Part shown: positions 60,401 through 64,000 of the stretch, piece by piece | Layout of the letters: every line of letters begins with the position of its first letter | How positions within the stretch are numbered: position 1 is the stretch's first letter | Assembly (NCBI GenBank): GCA_020091685.1 | Contig: CM034597.1 | Location: 29,500,388-29,564,387, forward strand | Direction: 5' to 3' | DNA length: 64,000 nucleotides | Source of the DNA: Lutjanus erythropterus | Taxonomy: Eukaryota; Chordata; Actinopteri; Lutjaniformes; Lutjanidae | The notes under the pieces: model-generated | What the model was told of the DNA's origin: nothing | The model's database searches: none | Seen by the model: only the letters and a program-made list of their open reading frames with translations | Position numbers and translations under genes: made by a program

Positions 60401-63400
60401 AAAATTAGTTGTTTGGTCCTTGAAATAGTAGATGATGTCCTCAAATGTCTTGTTTTGTCCTCAACCCAAACTAATATTTGTTTCTAAATACAAAAGCGAC
60501 TCACTGTTTGTCTTCCTCTTTGTCAGACATGAAGCTGCATTACGGTGATCTGACTGACAGCACGTGTCTGGTGAAAATCATCAACCAGGTGAAGCCCACA
60601 GAGATCTACAACCTGGGCGCCCAGAGTCACGTCAAGGTACTGTGATCCCACCGACACATTTCACAGCACTCACATGGATCTTCAGCCTGTGCTAAAGATC
60701 ATGTCCCCCCCCAAATAAAAACCACCTTTCTGATACGAGTGTTCCGATGAACACGGTTAACTTGCTTCCTGTTCCCAGGAATCGCTGCACATGGGTTTGT
60801 TTTGAAAAAACAGACAAAGGAGCAGAGCTGGAAACAGCTTTGATAACAGTGAAAATGCATTACAACAACATACTACGATCAGAGTGAATTTGAAACCATC
60901 CATTCAGATGAGAGGAGTAATGAATTAGGTGGTATGTTGCTTCCAGAGTAAACTGGTTTCTGTTTTATGCCATTGCGCTTGTCACAATAAACAGATTTCC
61001 AGTGAAATCTGGCTCACAATTTAAAAATAGAGGATGATGCTATCCTTATGAGGTCATTATGTGGTTGACTTATAATAACAGTATTTTATTCGAAAGTAGT
61101 CTATCATCACAGGCAAAGGATTTTTGAACAGGGGCTGATTTTGCTCCATTCAAGGACAATCTATTGAAAATTTGAGACTTTGTCTTTTCGAGGGCAGCTT
61201 TTTAAAGCAGGGAATGACCATATTAATATGATCGTGTCTTGGAATTCATACTGGCCTGTTGTTTTTATTTTTGGCTTTTATCTCACTTTTGTATGAAACA
61301 TGCCCTAAGCTATAGCTGGCACAATTAAAAAATAATTCACTTGACTTTACTGATTTTAAACCTTGTGAATACAGTGCTGTCCGATAGCAGACTCTTCTCA
61401 TCTTGGATGAGCTGGATTCTGTGCATCAGCAGGAAGAATCTTTAAAATTGTACCTGCCTGCAACAGAATTTGAACTTTAAAGGGAAAGTTAAATGCTCTT
61501 TTGAACTGAATTAATCAGTTTTTGGCCATTAGGCAACAAGCTGACAGATGACAGATTATTGCCTGAGTGAAGAAAACAATTCTGTTTATACATTCAGCAA
61601 CATTATTATTCTACTGTGATTGTGTTTCTATTTTATCCTATGAATTTAAGAGCATTGACTTGACTCCTCACTCTGGTTTGGTCTCCACCACCTCCTGAGA
61701 AAAATACTTGGCTGTTTAGCTGCTGCTTTCGTCACTAGCTAGTCTCTAACTTTGTCTATCTCATGTTTGGTGCTGGATATCGTTCAGCCACATTTCAAAA
61801 GTATATTTTCATAAGTGTGTGATTACTGCCATGTTGCATCACGGTGTGCAAACAGCATGTGGGGACTTTAAGAGACTTTGATTACGATGAGGCAAACAGT
61901 ATGGAAGCATTTTCTGTTTTTTTCCAGTTGTTTTTTTGCTTGAAATCTAGTCATCATTCACTTCCATTGTTTGAGAGATTCTGCAGCGCTGTTTTCCTGT
62001 GAAACTCCAGCAGTGTTTTGTGCACTAACAAAATAAACCCGACCTTAAAACGGCAAGAGGGTGAGTAGATAATGACTGAATTTTCATTTTTGGATGTATT
62101 GTCCCTTTAATGGGCTGCAACACACATATTAGACTTTCGACTCTGCTTTAAATCTCTAACGCTTGCTTTTTTCCTTTGCCTTACTTGGGTATTTGCTATT
62201 GCATGTAATACATGTGAAAACCCTCTTGTCTATTAAAAGCTCTCTTTGTCAAGTCATTGTGAAACTTAATGGATGCCAGTTCCTCCACAAATACTGTCTT
62301 TGAGTGCTTGTGTCTACATATGGTCAGTCCTGAGCGCTGCTGTGAGTGTTTAACAGCAGATGATGTTAAAAAGGGACTTTCAGTTCTGGGAAGTGAGCAG
62401 CTCGTGTGCGGAGGATGCTGGAGCTGATGGGACAGGAAGTAATGTTTTCTTGGATGGGTCAGTCAGTGCCACAATGTCCCTTTTGTCTCGGAGCTCCGCG
62501 GTGATCCCAGGAGATCCCTCGGCGCCTCCCCCCCTCCCCCTCCTGCCCCTCCACACTGGGATCTGACACACAGTCTCCAGGCAGCGCCGATCCTCCGTCA
62601 CCATGGCGGTTTGGGTGGGATGTGGAGCCAAGAGCTTAGTCAGATCATAGATAATAAGGCCATTTGTAATGTGAACATGAGACACTGCTTCTCAATGGCA
62701 GTAGTTGCTTCATCGAATCCAACCACATTTGGATGAGACTGGTATCATTTCATCATTCGGTTCAACTTAGTTTGAGTCCAGTGTTTGAATCCTTGAGTAA
62801 AACTGGAAAAGCCAGGTCACCCACACCTCTCTGTGGTAGCATAAGCTCTGCTGAAACCATAAATTAATTGATTGATTAGTAAATAACAGAAAATATTTGA
62901 GTTATTTATCCTTTTCCCAGTTATATTGAACATTTTCTGCTCAGTTTTCTTCAATATAATCATGAGACTAGGATGAAATAAATGTTTCATCCTCATTTTA
63001 GCCCTGCTTTGGTCTCTACCAACTTCTGAGAAAAATATCCATCATTTTCTCATTTTAAGTCGTCAATACCAACTTTTTGTCACGCTGGACTTTTCACCCA
63101 TTATATATGATAGAATGAGGTATTTTCTGAACTTACCGGACTGTTCTAGCTGTTCTGTTATTTATTTTACCCACTTAATCATTGTACTTATGGTTATTTA
63201 TCAGAAAATCTAATTGGGTTGATGTTTCGTGAAAGCACCAATACTCATCCATGGCTACAATTTCAATATTGTGGTTTCTGGTCAAAAATATTGTGATATT
63301 TTATCTTGTCTGTATTACCCAGAGATAATACAACAAACTTATTTTATCATTTTAGCTGCTTCCACCCCTCATACTCAACATGTCTTCAATCAAAACCTAC

Positions 63401-64000
63401 ACGATCAGTAATTATCGATATCGCCCAATTTGAAACTTCACTATCATGATCGTGGGTTTTCATCATAATGTTCAGCTCTTTATCAGTCCTATATCTTTTA
63501 ATTTTATTCCTTCAAAATCTTTACGGCACACATTACAGGAGTCTTGACAAAGTTTATAACAACTTTGTTCTCAGTACTTCTCAAGGATATTTGTCATTGT
63601 TATCATTAGGCTAAATAGATAATAATTGACTAAAAAAAGATTGATTAGTCACTGATAAAGATATGTGTCACTGATAAAGATATGTGAGGCTTGAATAGCA
63701 TATCGATAAAAAGTGGGACTAAGAATGAAGTAAGAGGAAAGACAGCAAAAAGTTTTTAGGGAAGACAGACAGACGTAAAGATAGAGAGTGGGAGAATGAA
63801 TGAGTGAGAAAGCAGGAGAATGATGACTCCTCTCTGTCCACATCCTTTTGTGGTCAGGGGCCATGACTCTGCTCCCACCTCCCACATGGAAGACCATCCT
63901 CAGGCCACACACACACAGAGTTAAGAGTGACAGAAAATCCCTGTACCTGTGCAAGGCTCGTCTGTGTTTATTTGTTTCCACACCAATAAACCCGGCTCTG
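36334..64000 (+). CDS. gmds: GDP-mannose 4,6-dehydratase, exons 1-4 (3' part outside the window)
   Basis: The enzyme converts GDP-mannose to GDP-4-keto-6-deoxymannose with bound NADP, the first step of de novo GDP-fucose synthesis in the cytosol. Exons: 36334-36432, 56524-56568, 58987-59074, 60527-60636. They join in frame to give residues 1-114 and closely match the human protein. Visible parts are the short family-variable N-terminus, the Rossmann NADP loop [47 protein letters not shown], and [12 protein letters not shown]. The glycine loop is split by the 20-kb first intron after Gln33. The catalytic Tyr-x-x-x-Lys and later exons lie beyond 64000. No defect is seen in the coding exons. The gene is divergent from ifit, about 14.8 kb apart. 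In mammals GMDS lies next to FOXC1, and its introns have been discussed as regulatory territory. Confidence 0.97.
37190..37262. repeat. fragment of the 'GCTGCAACTAAT' MITE family
   Basis: The text GATGATTATTTTCATTGTCG followed by attaatctgtaaatcatttt matches one end of the family. A second MITE-like piece, agggctgcacaattaatcgc, is at 37628-37700, and a similar one at 37135-37170. Confidence 0.45.
37985..38683 (-). mobile_element. Tc1/mariner-type transposon remnant
   Basis: On the - strand, 38157-38405 encodes fragments such as [20 protein letters not shown], a Tc1-type helix-turn-helix linker followed by the start of the catalytic domain. The text continues in broken frames to about 37990. 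The outer end near 38650-38683 (gaacaggtgtacctaagaaa, gtggctgatgag) matches the terminal region of a common teleost Tc1 family. It is inactive: frameshifted, internally deleted, and lacking the second half of the transposase. It lies in gmds intron 1. Confidence 0.75.
39866..40048. mobile_element. half-copy of the 'CACCCAAAAATGAAAAT' foldback MITE
   Basis: Starts GATAGTTCACCCAAAAATGA and continues ctactcaccctcatgctga and aggaaaacagtgttgcagaa, as in the left arm of the element at 2764-3375. The right arm is missing. Confidence 0.6.
40820..40980 (+). repeat. retroposon 3' tail (non-LTR type)
   Basis: Contains AAAAGGAAGTTTTTCCTTGC, cttgctcttggtggaaacaa, gccttgagataactttgttt and a terminal tgaagttgaattgaata. 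This ordered set is a very common teleost non-LTR retroposon tail ending in a short TTGAA-type repeat. Confidence 0.55.
41690..41960. repeat. dispersed repeat with 'CCACCAACTTCTGAGAGAAA' motif
   Basis: The ordered motifs gtccaccaacttctgagaga, tttagcagctaaatgcgcca, caccaactagtctcaaactg and tgtttggtgctgg recur near 61640-61800 and, as a fragment, 62985-63060. Confidence 0.5.
42002..42490. mobile_element. non-autonomous hAT-like element with 'CAGCGGTTCTCAAC' end
   Basis: The left end CAGCGGTTCTCAACTTTTTT matches the terminal motif of hAT/Charlie-type MITEs. The right end (tacctcattagagaagcact) is a loose inverted match. Internal ATAAAATAAAGGCC and a paired ACCCCCTTTG/GTACCCCCTGCAG suggest a palindromic outer part. 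I could not define a target-site duplication. Confidence 0.45.
42885..42990. repeat. end fragment of the 'GCTGCAACTAAT' MITE family
   Basis: The text aattgaattgttgacaacta, then taatagaataattgttgcag, then ctctattcc gives one terminus. The interior is missing. Confidence 0.45.
44150..44735. mobile_element. 'GCTGCAACTAAT' family MITE interrupted by a later retroposon
   Basis: The left part, GCACTGCAACTATTGATCGA to cgatcaactgagaaaattat (44150-44406), is continued by AACTAATGATGAAAATAATT to gctgtagccct at 44698-44733. Joined, they make a normal copy of the family. The DNA between them (about 44408-44697) is unrelated. Confidence 0.7.
44408..44697. mobile_element. retroposon fragment nested inside the MITE
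   Basis: Starts near GAATCCTTTATTTTATTC and reads TTTTTTATTTGGATCCCCAT then tagtttcctcaaagtggtcg, a common teleost non-LTR 3' end in reverse orientation. The flanks share a gacggaaga/cacggaaaga match that may be a degraded target-site duplication. Confidence 0.5.
45170..45890. promoter_or_regulatory. repeat-free stretch of gmds intron 1, candidate enhancer
   Basis: No copies of the window's repeat families are present here and base composition is more even than in the flanks. Motif-like cores include AATAATAATCATAAAGCTAA and CTCATAATGGCTGCTGATGG. It is a candidate conserved element by composition only. Confidence 0.2.
45912..46090. repeat. 'GTACTTAAGTA'-family repeat
   Basis: Contains gtggtggactggaaataagt, actcaagtactgtacttaag and ttaccttccatttactccac, the same order as at 18640-18790. 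Confidence 0.5.
46195..46555. mobile_element. foldback MITE of the 'GAGATATCTGCTGTAGAGATG' family
   Basis: The left arm GTTTTGGAGATATCTGCTGT (46282-46301), then gagatgtctgccttctctcc, is mirrored by ggagagaaggcagaaatcta and cagctgatatctccaaaact (about 46444-46482). The outer ends ccctggcctgtactgttctg and gaggccagaggaaaaattct also pair loosely. The 140-codon - strand ORF across it is a by-product of the inverted repeat and has no family resemblance. Confidence 0.7.
46678..47016. mobile_element. MITE of the 'GCTGCAACTAAT' family
   Basis: Left end CTGGAGCTGCAACCATTAAA, interior gtcaaaacaagacatttgag and gatcagacaactaattgatt, right end taatttttatttacagcccta. Confidence 0.7.
47935..48335. mobile_element. 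MITE of the 'GCTGCAACTAAT' family, longer diverged copy
   Basis: Interior GTGGACAAAACAAGACACTT and the end aataatgaatattatcactg followed by gttgcaggccta match the family. An extra 80-bp section near 48190-48250 is not seen in other copies. Confidence 0.6.
48695..49033. mobile_element. MITE of the 'GCTGCAACTAAT' family, inverted copy
   Basis: Here the family reads in reverse: tcaaatgtcctgttttgtcc with ccacaacccaaagataatca, ending AATTGAGTAATCGTTGCAGC followed by tcta. Confidence 0.7.
49131..49168. repeat. (GAT)n microsatellite
   Basis: About ten GAT units with one TAA interruption. Confidence 0.85.
49860..50470. promoter_or_regulatory. repeat-poor, GC-richer block of gmds intron 1, candidate enhancer
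   Basis: Outside the GT microsatellite at 50097-50130 this block has no recognisable transposon. It contains dense motif-like cores: a CTTTGGCC pair, TTTCAAAGGCCAAAATGAGT, and cctcaaaggagcctcttgtt (TCF/LEF-like CTTTG). It stands out from the AT-rich surroundings. Function is inferred only from composition and the FOXC1-GMDS synteny known in vertebrates. Confidence 0.25.
50097..50130. repeat. (GT)n microsatellite
   Basis: About 13 GT units then TTGTGTGTCTGTGTCT. Confidence 0.9.
52293..52796 (-). other. 167-codon minus-strand ORF in gmds intron 1, unrecognised
   Basis: I do not recognise this frame and do not call it a gene. It is AT-rich, with two hydrophobic stretches ([16 protein letters not shown] and [20 protein letters not shown]) and a C-terminal [16 protein letters not shown] segment. 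A good acceptor, CTTACTTTTCTAG, lies within it at about 52496-52508, so the last 70 codons could be a terminal exon. There is no nearby polyadenylation signal or upstream exon I can support. It could be chance in AT-rich DNA. Confidence 0.15.
52870..53300. promoter_or_regulatory. repeat-free block of gmds intron 1, candidate enhancer
   Basis: Dense in motif-like cores and free of the local repeats: AATTTGCTAATCAGACTTTA, CTGTTATCATCCAGATATCC, CTTGTGGTCATAAATCATCT (RUNX-like TGTGGT and Hox-like ATAAA). No coding frame with splice support. Confidence 0.25.
53499..53720. repeat. paired (GT)n and (CA)n microsatellites
   Basis: A GT run at 53499-53520 and CA runs at 53690-53720, about 170 bp apart and inverted to each other. 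They explain the open frames on both strands here. Confidence 0.85.
55673..55983. mobile_element. MITE of the 'GCTGCAACTAAT' family, near-intact copy
   Basis: Left end GAGCTGCAACGATTAATTGG and right end GATCGTTTGTTGCAGCCCTA are inverted repeats. The flanks share CTGTAA, a likely part of the target-site duplication. Interior atggacaaaacacgacatct is the family landmark. Confidence 0.75.
56524..56568 (+). CDS. gmds: gmds exon 2
   Basis: A 45-nt exon encoding [15 protein letters not shown], residues 34-48: the end of the glycine loop and the following helix. Acceptor TTTTCAG, donor GTGAGA, both phase 0. Confidence 0.96.
57141..57165. repeat. (CA)n microsatellite
   Basis: About 12 CA units in gmds intron 2, followed by a GGT-rich tract near 57270-57305. 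Confidence 0.85.
57593..57897. mobile_element. 305-bp hAT-type MITE with target-site duplication
   Basis: Ends are TAGGGCTGAA and TTCAGCCCTA, a perfect 10-bp terminal inverted repeat. It is flanked by ATCAAAGT (57585-57592) and ATCAAAGA (57898-57905), an 8-bp duplication with one mismatch, as hAT elements make. No transposase is encoded. It lies in gmds intron 2. Confidence 0.85.
58140..58420. repeat. copy of the 'GAGATATCTGCTGTAGAGATG' family
   Basis: Contains tttggagatatcgggcatag, gagatgtctgccttctctcc and aactagacggcacttggctt, as in the copies at 34.7 kb and 46.3 kb. Confidence 0.6.
58987..59074 (+). CDS. gmds: gmds exon 3
   Basis: 88 nt encoding [20 protein letters not shown] and on to TEG, with the last codon split in phase 1. 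Acceptor TCACAG, donor GTAAGT. The [11 protein letters not shown] segment is near-invariant in the family and lines the NADP/tetramer interface. Confidence 0.96.
59228..60221 (-). mobile_element. 994-bp non-autonomous hAT element with BED-finger remnant
   Basis: The ends TAGGCATGCCACGATTC and (reverse complement) TAGGGATGCCGCGATTT are imperfect inverted repeats. They are flanked by GTATTCAT (59220-59227) and GTATTCAG (60222-60229), an 8-bp target-site duplication with one mismatch. Sub-terminal TTCGAATC repeats occur at both ends. It sits in gmds intron 3 and is inverted relative to gmds. The transposase core is absent, so it cannot move itself. Confidence 0.85.
59388..59654 (-). pseudogene. 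N-terminal piece of a hAT transposase (BED-type zinc finger)
   Basis: An 88-codon frame inside the hAT element. [20 protein letters not shown] then [14 protein letters not shown] is the start of a BED zinc finger, the DNA-binding domain at the N-terminus of ZBED-like hAT transposases. It has the Trp and the Cys-x-x-Cys pair, but the frame stops before the paired His/Cys and the catalytic domain. It is therefore a broken remnant. Confidence 0.7.
60400..60480. repeat. internal fragment of the 'GCTGCAACTAAT' MITE family
   Basis: The text gttgtttggtccttgaaata, then tcctcaaatgtcttgttttg and tcctcaacccaaac is the family core in reverse orientation, about 45 bp before gmds exon 4. Confidence 0.5.
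60527..60636 (+). CDS. gmds: gmds exon 4
   Basis: 110 nt encoding [20 protein letters not shown] through NLGAQSHVK, ending in phase 0 at donor GTACTG. Exon 5 lies to the right of the window. Confidence 0.96.
61640..61800. repeat. dispersed repeat with 'CCACCACCTCCTGAGAAAAA' motif
   Basis: The same motif order as the copy at 41690-41960: gtctccaccacctcctgaga, tagctgctgctttcgtca, ctagctagtctctaactttg, tgtttggtgctgg. Confidence 0.5.
61925..62107. mobile_element. half-copy of the 'CACCCAAAAATGAAAAT' foldback MITE
   Basis: Contains tcattcacttccattgtttg, gtgaaactccagcagtgttt and GGGTGAGTAGATAATGACTG then aattttcatttttgg, matching the right arm of the element at 2764-3375. Confidence 0.6.
62340..62680. 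promoter_or_regulatory. GC-richer block of gmds intron 4, candidate regulatory DNA
   Basis: A repeat-free stretch with a C-rich run (cctcccccctccccctcctg, about 62525-62545) and GGAAGTAATG/GGGACTTTC-like cores. Open frames on both strands lack splice and family support. The remainder to 64000 is AT-rich intron with a GACA/GAGA-rich tract near 63750-63830. Confidence 0.18.

Noticed and set aside
1..64000. tRNA, rRNA, snoRNA, CRISPR or a prokaryotic-type gene cluster
   Set aside because: No cloverleaf, box C/D-H/ACA pair or regular spacer array was seen. The DNA is clearly vertebrate.

Overview
The window is nuclear genomic DNA from a teleost fish, probably a percomorph. The genes are spliced with GT-AG introns, the spacing is kilobases long and AT-rich, CA/GT microsatellites are frequent, and the dispersed repeats are ones typical of ray-finned fish: hAT-type MITEs, foldback elements, a Tc1-like remnant and an L2/CR1-like LINE. 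I see no operons, CRISPR arrays, rRNA or tRNA genes.

Layout. (1) 1-7149, + strand: the last four coding exons of a Ser/Thr-rich protein that I do not recognise, reconstructed from splice sites and frame. (2) 9482-17285, - strand: a complete seven-exon dnttip2 gene, encoding a 905-residue nucleolar Fcf2-family protein. It has an ETS-like site and a CCAAT box just upstream. (3) 19760-21565, - strand: a two-exon IFIT gene (interferon-induced, TPR repeats). Exon 1 encodes only Met plus two bases of the next codon, as is usual for the family. A perfect 42-bp palindrome lies 16 nt past its stop codon. (4) 21.6-36.3 kb: a gene-poor, repeat-rich interval with a foldback element, a 26-bp minisatellite, a LINE fragment, and a second minisatellite-like array split by an LTR-like insertion. 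(5) 36334 to the right edge, + strand: gmds (GDP-mannose 4,6-dehydratase) exons 1-4, with a 20-kb first intron. The rest of the gene lies outside the window. The gmds introns carry a Tc1 remnant, about six copies of one MITE family (one broken by a later insertion), a 994-bp hAT element with a BED-finger ORF, a 305-bp hAT MITE with a near-perfect target-site duplication, and some repeat-free stretches that could be conserved regulatory DNA.

The genes do unrelated jobs: dnttip2 in rRNA processing and transcription, IFIT in antiviral RNA sensing, gmds in GDP-fucose synthesis. ifit and gmds are divergent; dnttip2 and ifit lie head-to-tail on the - strand. I found no clear novel multi-gene system. 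The best leads are the palindrome beside the IFIT stop codon, the unidentified four-exon gene end, the repeated Glu-Ser-Cys motif of dnttip2, and a 167-codon minus-strand ORF inside gmds intron 1. Repeat family names rest on recognition by eye, and repeat edges are approximate unless a target-site duplication is given.
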